A stretch of DNA of 57,364 nt from Polymyxa betae (GCA_003693705.1 RBZT01000536.1:1-57364); one strand, 5' to 3'; positions 10,124 to 22,379 are shown, counted from the first letter of the stretch. Translations and numbers: made by a program. The notes: generated by a model from the sequence alone, not told the origin.

Positions 10124-10824
10124 TTAGTAGTTCAATCGGGACTCGGGCTTTCCAGATTTATATGAATTCTTCTCAGCTTGATATGGTTCCTAATAAAAAT
10201 TAGATTTCAAAGGTCGAAGTCTTAATAGGCATACCTCAACTGGATAATTGAGTTCTTCAGGCTCCTGGTACTCATTTGCTTTAGGATAAGTCGCATTCTC
10301 GTACTTCTTGTTGTATAACCATCCGAAGCAGTTCTCCCAGAATTTCTGCCACAAGTTCTTCTCCTTCTTGTAGTAGTCATCTTGAGGGACGTAGGCGGTG
10401 GCATCGTCCGAGGTGTAATCATCGCTCGAGGGGTACTCGTTCGAGATGCAATCACTTGAGGTGCATTCGTTGACGGCGTAGTCGTTCAGCTGATCGTCGT
10501 TGGGAGCGAGTCTATACAGTTTAGGATCCTCATCTTTTCGGGTTTCTTTCTTGCAAACGGCATTGTGTTGATACTCTTTAGATTTGCCACAGCTGGAAGC
10601 TCAATTAGATACAAGACTTCTTGAACTGTATTCATCGCTTACTATCCAAATTGGCTGCAGTAAAATCCCGTTTGGCAGCGAAAGTATCCGTGTTCAGGAA
10701 GACCACATTTTCCTTCACGATTGTAGAAAGGCTCAGAACATGGTTTCTTCTCGTAATCAGAAGATGTCTGCTGGGCCAGAGCGACAGCAGTGAAGGCCAA
10801 GACCAGTACTAGAAACTTCAACAT
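10124..10824 (-). CDS. Secreted protein with one hevein-like cysteine module
   Basis: Three exons join in phase (about 201 aa): 10824–10643, 10592–10235 and 10189–10124. A strong signal peptide (MLKFLVLVLAFTAVALA) is followed by one cysteine module, C…GKCGLPEHGYFRCQTGFYCS..GYCG…C, then a long Asp/Ser/Tyr-rich tail with WQKFWENCFGW near residue 145. The intron inside the module sits at exactly the same codon and phase as in both modules of the neighbouring 8016–9455 gene, so the two are tandem paralogues. This copy has no intron before the first cysteine. Probable role is binding of chitin or a similar wall glycan outside the cell, or as an effector on a host; function is inferred. Confidence 0.75.
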
Positions 10825-10875
10825 GTTGATAAACCCAGATTGGAGAATGAAAGGAGAGCTGGAATCCAGTATGGC

Positions 10876-10882
10876 TTAAATA
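10876..10882 (-). promoter_or_regulatory. TATA-like element
   Basis: TATTTAA on the minus strand, 52–58 bp upstream of the start codon at 10824. Position and sequence fit a TATA box, but short A/T words are common here. Confidence 0.3.
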
Positions 10883-12673
10883 GCAGAAGACAAGATATTT
10901 CTTCCAAAGTCTATAGCGAAACATATCGTAGGGAACCTGGTCACTGAGTTGTTACTAATCAAAGACGACACTGATACTGGAAGTCAAGAAGATTCGATAT
11001 TAGACATGCAACGAAGAAAGAAAGAGCTTGTTATCTGTCAGTTCATTCAGGTTATCATGAGATATTGGTAAAACTGAAGGTGGCTCGGTGAAAGCTGGCT
11101 TCAGCATAGAAGTGACATAGTTCAGTTTACACGTCATCCATTTCTGCAACATCTCTTGCAGAAGATATACAGTAGCCTGCGCAAGAACAACTATAATCAA
11201 CTTGATACTGTAAGGCAGTAGTTCTACGTTTTGGCTGATTATAGTGTTATTGTCATACACTGCTCATTGCACCCAGATGAGTAACTGATTCAGCCAAGAA
11301 GCAAAAATGCCAACGCAGCGTAAGAAAGAAAAGTCAGACAATCATGATCAAAGATAAACGACAAACGAAACAAAAGCAGGACATGAATTTCAGCAAGCAC
11401 AACAACAGATAGGTACTTGGATTGACAACAGTTTTCATTGAAAAAGTCACCGGGAACCAACCAGGTCGAACAAAAAAGCACCGGTCAGGCTAAGTTCCAG
11501 TAGCTAAAAGTTATCAATACCAGAATTCAAGTTATTGAATTAAGCATCAAATAAAAGGGTTAAAGTTTTGATAGTTCTCTGGAAAAATGAGATAAACTGA
11601 TAGCAAGATCAAACGACAGTCTTGTGGAACAATTTTTGAGCCAGTTGCTGGAAAACGTAAGGAACAACCGGAACACCATCGACTCCTTCAGCAACGGTTG
11701 TTTCCTTGAGAACTCATTACACTTTAAAATCTGCTGCAGTTTACAGCGTTAATGAGCTAGAGCACTAAGAGAAGTGGCTAACTCAGAGCCCAATCGCAAA
11801 AGTTCATTACAAATTCATAAAAAGCTGGAGCAAATAGACCTCTGAACTACTGCAGATAGTTGGGATGTCGATTGCAATAGAGTGAACTTAGTTGTGCCGC
11901 CTCGCTATCAAAATAAGTAGTTTCCATCACGACAGTTACTAGATTTCTAGGCTCAACTTCAAGCTAACCCGAAGTTATTGATCAGCTTGTAGACGGGTGC
12001 GTAAGGTTTCATGTTTCCTAATACTACTAGCTATCAAAATGTACCGAACATCTGTTGTAAATCGGTGCCTGATGGACTATTTTACGTGCTCTGATTGATA
12101 TCGCTGTCAAATATGAGCAGACTCAATTAAGCTATTCGAAGCGACGATAGCCATACCATAGAAAAATGTCTCAGTAATCAAATAAAGAGAATAGCATCGG
12201 AAACGTCTCATTGCTTTCAGGCAGAAGAGTAGTCGCGCTATCTAGTTCGTTGAACTTTAGCCCAGTATTTTACCAGGGACTTGCCAAGGTCGGTATGTAT
12301 CTCGACCTCAAGCGATAGAACTGATCGATTATAAAGTGAATCCCTCTCTGTACAGAGTCTACAGACAAACGGGACGCACATTCTCGAATAGTTTCTCATT
12401 TCATAACTATAAGGTCGTGTATGAGGTCGTTTCTGTCGAGATTCGAGAAGGGTAGTTAGGCCGAAGACGGCACGTTGTCTAACTGATGTGACGGCTCTTC
12501 GCGATTTTCTGCAAGCTTTTTGACGGCACCTTATAGAACGTATGACTACCCGGCGAATATATCGAACATGATCTGGTTTTTTCTCGATTGATTTTCAGGA
12601 TCCTATGTCTGCTATTTATTTGGCTCGAGCTCTGCATCTCCTTCATATTTATATTGCTTAGCTCCTCTTAGCA
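10883..12673. other. 1.8-kb intergenic region, no confident gene
   Basis: Minus-strand frames at 11000–11260 and 11290–11481 are hydrophobic in part but show no start context, domain or splice partners. The rest has many stops in all frames. The last 100 bp include TATTTATAT-like words just before the gene at 12674. This is the longest gap in the left half and probably holds divergent regulatory DNA. Confidence 0.4.
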
Positions 12674-13973
12674 ATGGCTTTTATTGTGCTCTCTATATTG
12701 CTTGTTGCCTCCTGTGCGACCGCTTGTATCGATGTGGAGTGCTCGGATCTGAAAGCTCCTCTTACGCTGCCATCTCATCCTGAACTCAAGGGTGATGCTC
12801 CAATCGCTTGGCAGCCTCACACTCTGTATCCTGGCTACAAATATTCGCCACGAATTCTGCAGCGAAACGTCATCAATCAGGATAACCATAATGCTATAGA
12901 AGAAGAACTTTGCCAGAATGGGTTTGTCTCGAAGACTGGATGTCCAGCCAAAATCCGTCAGGGTAAGGAGCATCACGATTCTATCGTTCCTCGTTGTCTA
13001 AACAACTTTTTATTGTAGAGAAAAAATCCCAGTGTATATCCAAGATTGATTGCAAGTTGCCGGAGAATCAGCAATACCAAAGTAAATCGAATTGCAAAGG
13101 CAGTATTAAAATTGATTGCAAGTTGCCGGAGAATCAGCAACACCAAAGTAAATCGAATTGCAAAGGCAGTTTGGATTGCATGGCGTTCAAGCTGCCGTCA
13201 AACACTCCGATACCCAAGACGACGCCTACACCGAATTATTACANNNNNNNNNNNNNNNNNNNNNNNNNNNNNNNNNNNNNNNNNNNNNNNNNNNNNNNNN
13301 NNNNNNNNNNNNNNNNNNNNNNNNNNNNNNNNNNNNNNNNNNNNNNNNNNNNNNNNNNNNNNNNNNNNNNNNNNNNNNNNNNNNNNNNNNNNNNNNNNNN
13401 NNNNNNNNNNNNNNNNNNNNNNNNNNNNNNNNNNNNNNNNNNNNNNNNNNNNNNNNNNNNNNNNNNNNNNNNNNNNNNNNNNNNNNNNNNNNNNNNNNNN
13501 NNNNNNNNNNNNNNNNNNNNNNNNNNNNNNNNNNNNNNNNNNNNNNNNNNNNNNNNNNNNNNNNNNNNNNNNNNNNNNNNNNNNNNNNNNNNNNNNNNNN
13601 NNNNNNGACGCCTACACCGAGTTATTCCAACACGCCTACACCGCCGCAGAAGACGACGCCTCCACCGAGTTATTCCAACACGCCTAAACCGCCGCAGAAG
13701 AAGACGCCTAAACCGCCGCAGACGAAGACGCCCATACCGAATTATTACAACACTCCTAAACCGCCGCAGAAGAAGACGCCTGCTCCTAAGCAAGACTATG
13801 CTAATGGATATGAAAGTTGGAAGGATATCGTCCAGAATTTCCTGCCATCACCAGTTCAACAGACACCAACTCATTCTTCGACCAGCAAGCGTAAAGGTAA
13901 AAACTGGATGAGAAGGATCAAGGATGCTATTATACCTCACAGAAACAGTGACAAATCTGGTAGTCGGCGCTAA
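12674..13973 (+). CDS. Secreted Cys-repeat / Pro-Tyr-repeat protein (interrupted by an assembly gap)
   Basis: Exon 1 (12674–12962) encodes a signal peptide (MAFIVLSILLVASCATA) and a Cys-containing N-terminus. A GT–AG intron (12963–13018) leads into exon 2, which starts with two 20-residue repeats (IDCKLPENQQ…, 13043–13165) and continues into a proline-rich tract built on TPTPSYSN and TPKPPQKK units. The tract is interrupted by 363 Ns (13244–13606) and resumes in another frame, so the true gap size is not the one shown. After the repeats comes a basic tail (KRKGKNWMRRIKDAIIP) and the stop at 13973. It looks like a wall or extracellular-matrix protein, or an effector. No family is recognised; an interrupted repeat length makes the size uncertain. 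Confidence 0.65.
13244..13606. other. Assembly gap (363 Ns)
   Basis: A run of Ns inside the proline-rich repeat of the 12674–13973 gene. Coding is in one frame before it and another after it, so its stated length cannot be exact. The repeats on both sides explain why assembly failed. Confidence 0.98.
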
Positions 13974-14200
13974 CCCTTTAGTTACACTTTATCCAGCCTT
14001 AAGACAAAATACTCTATTCTGCTTTTAGCAGCAAATTCGCAAATTCATTGTACTTGCAGAAAATAAAGTCCAAGCTTGCTTAGTAATGCTTCCTGATATT
14101 GTAAAAAGCAGACTGTGAGTAAGAGCAGCCAGCAGAATAAAATCAAATGACAAATGTATGATAGTGATGGCATCAACCTGCAGAAAGTCATTGTAGTCCG

Positions 14201-15160
14201 ATGACGACCTCTATTGAAGGTCGGATCTTGTCAGCACAATCCAACAATGGTCGTCTGTCACTCTGCAATCAGGATCTCATTAGCGTCCCCGAATCAGTCT
14301 GGACACTATCGTCGCCCTCATCGAAGCTAGGCTGGTGGGAACGACCAGTCCTGATCTCCATCGATCTATCTCAGAACCACCTTGAAGATGTTGAAGTCCC
14401 AGACCTGCCAGATCTCCAGCATGCCAATCTCGCTCATAATCGAATTAAAGTTATAACAATATCGGCATTGAATTTAGTATCGCTGAACCTCTCGAACAAT
14501 CAACTAAGGTCTCTACCTGACCTACCTTCATCGTTAACCTTGCTTAACGTATCGCATAATCAATTAGAGGCGATCGCAGCTCTGCCTGTCCATCTCAAGA
14601 TCTTACAAGCCGGTCACAATCGCCTGCATGGAACACCAGTATTCCCCAAAGATCTCGAAGTCATCGATATGTCACACAACGCTCTCAACTCAATGAAACT
14701 AGCCGAATTATCAAACCTAACGCAAGCTAATATCTCTTGCAATCAGTTGATGGAGTTCACCGGGCCGCCATCGCTAAAGTCGTTAGATTTGTCGCGAAAC
14801 CGATTGCGGCAACTTCCCCAATTGTGCTCTCTTATCCTTGAACTGAATCTCAGCTCCAACCAAATCAGCGATATTTCAGGAATCGAAGTTCTAGACAGTT
14901 TAGTTCGAGTTGATTTCAGCGAGAACCAAATCAAGAAAATCCCAGAACAGATTGGTAACCTATCGCAACTGACAATGTTGAATTTCAGATGCAATGATCT
15001 GAACGATATCCCATCCGAACTCGGTCGAATTGAAACTCTGAAGCACATCTATCTCTCCGGCAATCCTCTGCGTCGGATTCGCCCTTCTGTATGGCAGAAG
15101 GGAACCGAGACTTTAAAGCAATACCTTTTAGACAGAATGGCACCAGGTACAACACCATAA
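14201..15160 (+). CDS. Leucine-rich repeat protein, LRRC40-like
   Basis: Single exon, 319 aa, no signal peptide, so cytosolic. Residues 10–50 resemble the N-terminus of LRRC40 (GRLSLCNQDLISVPESVW, then WWE). About ten LRRs of 20–23 residues follow (pattern L..L.LS.N.L), with one region of atypical short spacing around residues 110–190. The C-terminal cap (LSGNPLRRIRPSVWQKGTET) also matches LRRC40 proteins. These act as protein-binding scaffolds of poorly known function. Assignment to the LRR superfamily is certain; the LRRC40 label is by remembered similarity of both ends. It is only about half the length of animal LRRC40. Confidence 0.8.
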   Translation: MTTSIEGRILSAQSNNGRLSLCNQDLISVPESVWTLSSPSSKLGWWERPVLISIDLSQNHLEDVEVPDLPDLQHANLAHNRIKVITISALNLVSLNLSNNQLRSLPDLPSSLTLLNVSHNQLEAIAALPVHLKILQAGHNRLHGTPVFPKDLEVIDMSHNALNSMKLAELSNLTQANISCNQLMEFTGPPSLKSLDLSRNRLRQLPQLCSLILELNLSSNQISDISGIEVLDSLVRVDFSENQIKKIPEQIGNLSQLTMLNFRCNDLNDIPSELGRIETLKHIYLSGNPLRRIRPSVWQKGTETLKQYLLDRMAPGTTP

Positions 15161-15520
15161 TAGATATGTTATTTTGTTGTTGAATACGTCAATAGTTGAA
15201 GATTTTTCTTATCAAAATTTGAAACCTACCCGGTGAAATGGAGATAACTGATATTGTTTCTTATGCATATTGATAATAAACCAGTATATCGCCTTTGTAC
15301 ACAGATAATTGCAGTTTATTCGAAATCAGAAGTTTCTTCGGTTTCTGATCGCACAGCACACTTTTAGTTCAATGTTGCCTGCGAGATTCTCGAAGGTGAA
15401 ACAAGCAAGATATCCTATCAATGGTATGTGTATATTAGCTGTATTATTTTCGATGCTCTCACTTTTAAAGCAAGAGGAAACACATCCCCACCAGCGTTCA
15501 TAGCTATCGCCTAAAAGCCC

Positions 15521-17193
15521 TCACTCATCCTCCTCCTGCGATTTTCGACTCTAATTTTGCCATTTGGAGTTCAAGATGTGCGTTCTAAACGTCCGTTGAG
15601 CTCTTGTTCATTTCAGATTAAATAACTGACCTGATTCCGCTGAGAAGAATCCATCTGATCCCATCGTTGTTTAACTTGCCGATACTCTGTAGCTGCTGAT
15701 GATAGGTCTCCTAGTTTACTCAATATGATCGCATAATTCAACCGAATCATGATGTTGTTCCTACAACAAATATCAGTTGCCTTGCTGGCAGAAAGATTCG
15801 CATAAAGGACCCATCCAGATGTAAAGCATGCTGGAAAGCAGCCCCTGTATTTTCTGCATCATCGAGGTGGTATAAAGTGATTCCCAAGAACATATAGCTT
15901 GTTGCATAATCCTAAAAGCAATTTCAGCATCATCATAACCTATGCGATGCCATACCTGTTTCAAATTGATGCATGCACTAAAATAATGATATGCAGAAGC
16001 AAACTGCCTGGTCTTCAGGTATGTTAGTCCTAAATTATAAGAAATCGTCCACTGAAAGGGGTCCAGAAACAAAGCTCGCTTTAAACAAGAAATCGCCTGT
16101 ATAGCCGATCAACATTTAAAGTGGCATATGTAGGAGAACTCGACTTACAGCTACAAACTTACTTCTAGAATAGAAACATAGTCCAATATTATTCCAAAGT
16201 GGTGCCGATGTCGGAATTTGTACAGCTGCTATACGATATTTGATCAATGCTACTTCGACATCATTATGATCTTGAATAACTGATGCTGCTGCTAGAATTG
16301 TCTAATCTACAGTCAGCATGAGGGTGATAACATAAACCATGATATCATACCCTTTGGTCATTGCTATTATACGTTAATGCGTTACCGAGGTAATCGAATG
16401 CTTTGAATGTCTCACCCATCTTCAGGTTCAATAGACCAAGAGTCGTCAAAATCTCGGCACTATCTGGTGCGAATCTGCAATCACATCGTTAGCAGAGACC
16501 CCAGATTCCAATCGCTGCCATTACTCCATAGCTTCCGAATAGACAGCAGCTGCTTGTGAATACTGTCCCATCTCGACGTGAAGCTGACCCAGCATCAGAA
16601 ATGTCGAATCATGGCGCTGGATTTGATTGGCATTTTGGAAGCATTCTAGGGCCTCTGGCAATCGCCGAAGACGCCACAGGCATAGACCTTTCTGATGAAT
16701 GATGTCCCATCTTTCCGATTGACGTAGCGATTCAATTTGGTCATAAAGCTGCAGAGCGGATTCGAATCTTCCCAATAAGTATCTACGATAACATCAGTCT
16801 CTGCTAACTCTAGTTTGCCACAGAATCTGACAATGACCGCCCAATTTCTTTCAGAATTTCTGTATTGATAGGATTCAATGCAGCTGCTGCTTGGAACAGC
16901 TCTAAGGATTCATGGATGCATCCCATCTGACGTCGAATTTTGCCTGTTCAACGTCAGAGCATATCACGATTGATGACGGAAAAATAACCTTTTATGAAAA
17001 TGGCGAATTCACTCTGGCCTTTGGTCTGCCGAAGAACCTGTTCTATGAGATCCTGGCATTTAACGAAATCCTGGGATGTGTACAATTGGTGAATTTTGGC
17101 GTTATGTCTCCAACACAAATCATCGATAGTGGTGGACAATATAGCAGCGGGCGGGCTGATCTTAGTTAGATCGACTTCATTGACGCTACTCAT
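15521..17193 (-). CDS. BBS4: BBS4, TPR subunit of the BBSome
   Basis: A multi-exon TPR protein from ATG 17193 to TGA 15521. Diagnostic stretches follow BBS4 order: an N-terminal QDLIEQVLRQ helix, ESLELFQAAAALNP (about 16890), HQKGLCLWRLRRLPEALECF (16690), HDSTFLMLGQLHVEMGQY (16600), PLWNNIGLCFYSRSKF (about 16200), FQWTISYNLGLTYLKTRQFASAY (16060), and IRLNYAIILSKLGDL near the end. Introns are 40–60 bp, and the last coding exon is only ten codons (SRKSQEEDE). BBS4 helps carry membrane cargo along the cilium, so its presence implies a flagellated stage, such as zoospores. It lies 118 bp from the next minus-strand gene. Not all internal splice sites were resolved. Confidence 0.88.
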
Positions 17194-17310
17194 GTTTAGA
17201 AGAAGACGTCTGTGACCAGTCTGCCTTGTTCGCTCTCAGAACATTTTTTATTGATGTACAAAGCTTACAGCGATACGTTCAGTTTCTTGTTGTTGCTGAT
17301 CATTTGTAGT

Positions 17311-18205
17311 TTACGGATCTGATACGTTATCTTCGTTAACGTTGGGGCTTGATCCAGAGTTTATAAGCAGCCAATTCAGAGCCATCTCCAAATTGTTGCT
17401 ACTGAACATCAGAATGAAGACACCAATTCTGCATAAAGAACATACCAATGTTGCAATAGGGATGTTCGACATTGGTTTTCATGAAATCCCATGTCCTATA
17501 CGATACCGTTAAAGCTTATTGCAATGTTGATTTGAACGGCAATGATATTACTTGCAGTCGCTGCATCAATTCGGGATCGGCATTAATTGCAGTTGCCAAT
17601 GTGCTCAACAGATTCTGGTTAGTGCCTGATAATAGCTGTAGTGAGATAAGATATTGTGGTATCAAACTGGAGGCTTTCATACCTGCAGCCCGTTATCTAT
17701 AGCTTCGATCGCTGTAGCTGATGTTATTTGACTTAATCGACGATTGAAAAAGCGACCATCGATGTTATGTCGCAATTCTCGTCTTGCCATTAGCATCTCC
17801 ATTCGATTGGCGATTGTTATATCTGCTGGTAGATTTGGTTGAGGTCGAATACGCTTTACTGATAGAAACACTACAACATCGATAGCATCTTCATAGAGTT
17901 CCAATGACGATATCGTCTCAGATTCTGGAGATAAAATACGCCCATTACAGATCAAAATCTGACCCTGACTCGGAAGTGACCAATGCGCCATTATATCTAT
18001 TCAACGTATTCTCAATTAGTTACGAGTTTCTTCAAATGAAAACCAGTAGCAATACTTTACTAACATTTCTTGACATCAGAAACTGTAAACTTTAGATCAC
18101 TGGTTTCTAATGTCTTAAAGGACGATTTTAGAATCAGTAAGCGGCTAAATTTAAGATGATACTGACAATTTTCTGGCCGGTTAATGAGTGAATGATGATT
18201 TGCAT
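17311..18205 (-). CDS. UBL–UBA protein, ubiquitin shuttle-like (Dsk2/ubiquilin type)
   Basis: Six exons join in phase (208 aa): 18205–18167, 18113–18065, 17996–17683, 17635–17552, 17495–17446, 17401–17311. The N-terminus is a ubiquitin-like domain spread over three exons: MQIIIHSLTGQKI, TLETSDLKFTVSDVKK, then GQILICNGRIL…DVVVFLSV. The C-terminus is a UBA domain (MGFHENQCRTSLLQHC…NLEMALNWLL). This two-ended layout is that of receptors that carry ubiquitinated proteins to the proteasome. The middle is much shorter than in ubiquilin and lacks clear STI1 repeats; the Ile44-type patch cannot be judged. First exon length and phase fit the start of ubiquitin exactly. Confidence 0.8.
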
Positions 18206-18947
18206 AGCAAATTCAAGTCTCGTATTTCCAGTGATATCCTCCACGGTCTGCTTTCGGTTTGCTCTCAGAAATTCAGAACAAGGGACCGGCGTCGTGACGT
18301 TCGTCACAGAGCGGATCTCATTGCCAGCCTACAAGTGGCAAATTCGAGAAAAAGCCTGATCACATTCAGTCAGCATCCGCAGCGACAATGATAGAATGCG
18401 GTCTAACTCGGCACCGACTAAAAGGACAGCGATCAAGGAATCCATTACAGCACAGCTGGCTCATATGAAAGAAAAGCTTTGAAAAACGAAGAAGTGAACT
18501 TCTAGGCTCAAGAGACCGCCTTTGATTGACCATGTTCAGATATCTTTACTACCTCCATACGAAACGATTCAAGGGGAGATCTGTAGAGTGCAACCCCCTC
18601 CATATAAACTAACGACTACAGCTATAGTACCCATATGAGAATTGGAATCCTTCATCAGCTCATCCCTTCCCTTTAGCCTCCATCTACTCTCATTTTTATT
18701 TTGGAAAACGATTGCCGGTAATCCTGGGGTCCGGTCTAGTCCATCCCAAAGACGCTTCTAGATGCTAGGTTGCCAACAGCCAGACTCCAAGCGACTGTGA
18801 CGACTATGGACAGGATTTGGGAAAATATCGGGGGCAGCGCTCGGCACAGGCAAACCTGCATGAAGCTGCTGAGTTTGAAAATCTAGCGAATATCGGCACG
18901 CGCTACCCTTGGTTGTCTTCAGATCGATCGCAGTGCAATCCAGAACG
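18206..18947. other. Divergent intergenic region
   Basis: 740 bp between the divergent starts of the UBL–UBA gene and the chitin synthase gene, so both promoters lie here. Short open frames (18188–18391, 18817–19017) have no domain; the second overlaps the chitin synthase start in another frame. Confidence 0.5.
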
Positions 18948-21641
18948 ATGTCTCACTCCGAGGAATCATCTGACAACAGCTACCGAAGTCGTAATACATC
19001 CAATGCGAGGTAAATAGCAGCCTCTATGGTCCCGATGCAATAGATAATGTTTTTCTGTAGAGTATCGCGGCCAGCGAATCGTTTCGATTTGGAGGTCAGA
19101 CCACCATTGGCTGCAGATCTGATCGGCGATGCCAACGATTTCACGTCGCCGTCATCATCAGATGCGACGCCATCGTCCTCGAACATTTCGTCTCCATCGG
19201 GGAATGTCATGCCGTTACCTGGACCCTCCCATAGATATTCGATGTATGATGAGGGTAAGCTGGCCTCGCGTGTTTCATCAAGATCAGTGACGTCGAGTGT
19301 CCCGTTATCTAAAGCTTTTTCTATTCATTCATCGTCCCCTGGTCCTGCTCTCAGGTCATATAACTCTGGTCTGCCTCGACCTGCCTCCAGAATATCATCA
19401 TTACCTACAGGAGCGCTGCCAACGTTAAACACCAAGCAATCAACTTCGGGGAGGTCATTTGTATCAAATTCAAACCCTCATGGAGTTAAGGAGGTCGTCC
19501 AGTATATTTCTGCCAATGACATTATTAATGTTGCCGATGACGATTATCGAGATAAGTCATCTGAATTCGAGATGCGTTATACAGCTGTGGAATGCGATGC
19601 CAATCATTTTCCGTCAAATTATTCCCTAAGAACAATGGAAAACGGACGAAATATTAAGGTATTCATCGTCGTGACAATGTACAACGAAGATATGGATGAG
19701 TTGAAAAGAACGCTCAAAGGCATCATTCGCAATATTGAGACATTTATCGAAGTTCTTGGAGAAGACGCCTGGAAAGAGATATGCATGTGTATTGTTGCTG
19801 ATGGTCGTCATAAAGCAGATAAAGGTTCGCTGGATCATCTTGAAGAACTTCGAATATTCGATGCGAACCAAATGCACTCTGCTCTGGATCATTCCAATCA
19901 GATCAAGCTGCATTTATTCGAATCTACTCTGCTTATACCTTCTGAAATGATGTCGGGCCCCGCTCAACCACTTCAAACCATCTTTGCTCTCAAAGAAAGG
20001 AACGGGGGCAAGCTTGATTCGCATCACTGGTTTTTCAGCGCGTTTTCAGCTCAGATCCAGCCCAAATATTGCTTTATGTTTGATGTTGGTACAAAGCCGG
20101 AACCCTCTGCGATATTAAGGCTGTATGATGCGATGGAAAGGGATCCCAATATTGGTGGATGTTGTGGCGAAATCACAACCCGAGTTACAGCATCTATCAA
20201 TCCATGGATCGCCGCCCAGCAGTTCGAATATAAGATCGCCACTATTTTGGAGAAGTCCATGGAATCGGTATTTGGATTCATCAGCGTGTTGCCAGGAGCG
20301 TTCAGCGCTTATCGATTTGCTGCGATCGAGGGCGAGCCGTTAAACCAATACTTCAAGCAGATCAACACGGATTTGGTTCAGATATCTCCTTTCAAAGGCA
20401 ATATGTATCTGGCTGAGGATCGAATATTGTGTTTCGAAGTGCTGGCTGAAAAGAACTGCAAGTGGACGTTGAAATATGTCGCCGATGCCAAAGCAGCAAC
20501 CGATGTGCCCGAATCGCTAACTGATTTAATCAAGCAACGTCGACGATGGCTGAACGGTTCGCTATTCGCCATGGTGTATGCTCTGGGAAACTTCAGCAAA
20601 TTTGCCCAGAATTCAGCGCATTCTCGAATGAAAAAGGCCTTCATTTCGTTGCAGTTCTGGTATAACGCTATCAACCTCATTCTTCAATGGTTTCTACTTG
20701 CTAACTTTTATCTGATGTTTGAATTCGCTGCTGAAGCTAACAGTAAGTGCGATGAACGTTTCCACTAAACTCGCCTAAACATTTGTAATGCAGACTTGCA
20801 GGATCACGCTGAAGTGAAAATATTTCGAGCCCTGTTCTTGATCTTGACATTAGTGCAATGTGTCGCTGGACTAGGGAATAGACCTGATGAATTGCCCATG
20901 ATTTATTTCTTCTGTGCAGTTGGCTATGGTGTGTTCTTCGTCTATGTTCTGGGTATCAATGCCACATTGCTATTCCGAGCTGTAGATTACTCTCAGTACG
21001 ATTCCATAGACGCAGCAAATCAGAAAAGAACAGAAGTGCTATATGCTCAAGTAGCTTCACTTTGTGGTCTTGCTGTGTATTTTGGGGCCGGTATTCTCCA
21101 CGGTCAGCTGTTCGCCGTCTGTGTTTCAATCTTGCAATACTTCTTCATGTTGCCCATGTTCCTGATTGGGTTTCCGATTTACTCATTCTGCAACATTCAT
21201 GATATTTCATGGGGCACCAAGGGTCTTGAAACTAGCGACATGGCAGAGGGCGCCACTCGTAAGCAGAAAGAGATGCACGCTCAAATATTGGCGAAAAGAA
21301 AAGCGGAACTAGAGACGGTCGATGCTCGATTTAGAACATTCCGTTCTAATATGGTGATTGGGTGGTTGGCTTCCAACGCTCTGATCTTTGAGATTATCAC
21401 GAAGATGGACACGATCCACGAGATTTATATCTACGTCATGTATGCAATTTTCTTCGGCCTGAATGCATTCAAGTTCATGTTCTGTTTACTCTTTTGTGTT
21501 CAACAATGGTTCGAGAGATGTCGGCCAATTCAACGCAAGTCCAATCAGCTGGCAACAGAACCTGCTAAATTACCTCTAGAACCTGCTGGTCCAGCTCCAG
21601 TACCGGCTGCTGTGGAAATGAAAGAAGTCGCTCATGTATAG
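18948..21641 (+). CDS. Chitin synthase (GT2 family)
   Basis: Three exons, 18948–19009, 19061–20742 and 20794–21641, give 863 codons in phase. After a Ser/Pro-rich cytosolic N-terminus of about 150 residues, the catalytic domain shows IVVTMYNED (start of the donor site), IVADGR, MFDVGTKP, the GGCCGEI segment, the AEDRILC acceptor motif and QRRRWLNGS, the chitin synthase signature. The C-terminal part has several membrane spans, the first split by the second intron. It uses UDP-GlcNAc to make chitin at the plasma membrane. No MIT domain is visible at the N-terminus, which some oomycete chitin synthases have. The start is set by the upstream exon MSHSEESSDNSYRSRNTSNA, whose phase matches. Confidence 0.92.
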
Positions 21642-21803
21642 ATAGATAATATACTCAGTTATATAATACTGTTACTTTGGTAACATGACCGACTGTCTTC
21701 TTCGTGTAACGTGTACGGTTACAGTGACCAGCGATGCAACTGTAAACGCGTATTTGGTTGGCTCGGCACACTACTACGTTTCCTGTCAGTCGATTGGGCG
21801 AAC

Positions 21804-22379
21804 ATGTCCTCTTTATCGTCCAATGTAACCTCAGATTGGGTTGGAAGACGTGTTCGTATAATGAGAGGACGTCTAGCTGGCAGAGTTGGAACAGCCGTTC
21901 AGTTTGCTGAAGGCAAATTCCGCATTGTATTGCATGGATCTCAACCTGTTGTTAAACATGCTTCTGATTGCGAGCTGTTGAAATCGGAACCTCCATCAGA
22001 TGATGCATTGGTTGGTAGAAGAGTGACCATCACATCTGGATCATATAGAGGTAATAGTGGTGTTGTTCGAGGACGAGCTCGTGGTGGATTCTATATAGTT
22101 GCTCTTACTGATAAGATGGGTGATGTCATGGTCATTATGAAGAAAGCGGGTGATATCCGAGCTACATCTCGAGCTACAGACACAACTATGACCACAGCTG
22201 CTACGATTTTGATGGAGATTATGGATAGACGTATGAAGCAGGCAACCAGTGAGAATATTCACATGTCTAATAAGGGCCAGCATCAGCAACATACGAAATC
22301 CGGATCAGATCTCGACCTACCTATAATCAAGGATATAAGTGGTCGTACTCGCATTCCATTCGCTGCTCGAGCTAAATGA
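21804..22379 (+). CDS. Small protein with two KOW motifs
   Basis: 191 aa, single exon. Two KOW-type segments are visible, WVGRRVRIMRGRLAGRVGTA (residues 10–30) and LVGRRVTITSGSYRGNSGVV (residues 68–88), as in SPT5 or GPKOW and ribosomal proteins L24/L26. The C-terminal half is Met/Thr/His-rich and ends in GRTRIPFAARAK. KOW motifs bind RNA or ribosomal partners. An in-frame ATG at 21711 exists but adds a segment without similarity; I prefer 21804, just before the first motif. It could be a fragment-like relative of the SPT5 C-terminal KOW array. Confidence 0.65.
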   Translation: MSSLSSNVTSDWVGRRVRIMRGRLAGRVGTAVQFAEGKFRIVLHGSQPVVKHASDCELLKSEPPSDDALVGRRVTITSGSYRGNSGVVRGRARGGFYIVALTDKMGDVMVIMKKAGDIRATSRATDTTMTTAATILMEIMDRRMKQATSENIHMSNKGQHQQHTKSGSDLDLPIIKDISGRTRIPFAARAK

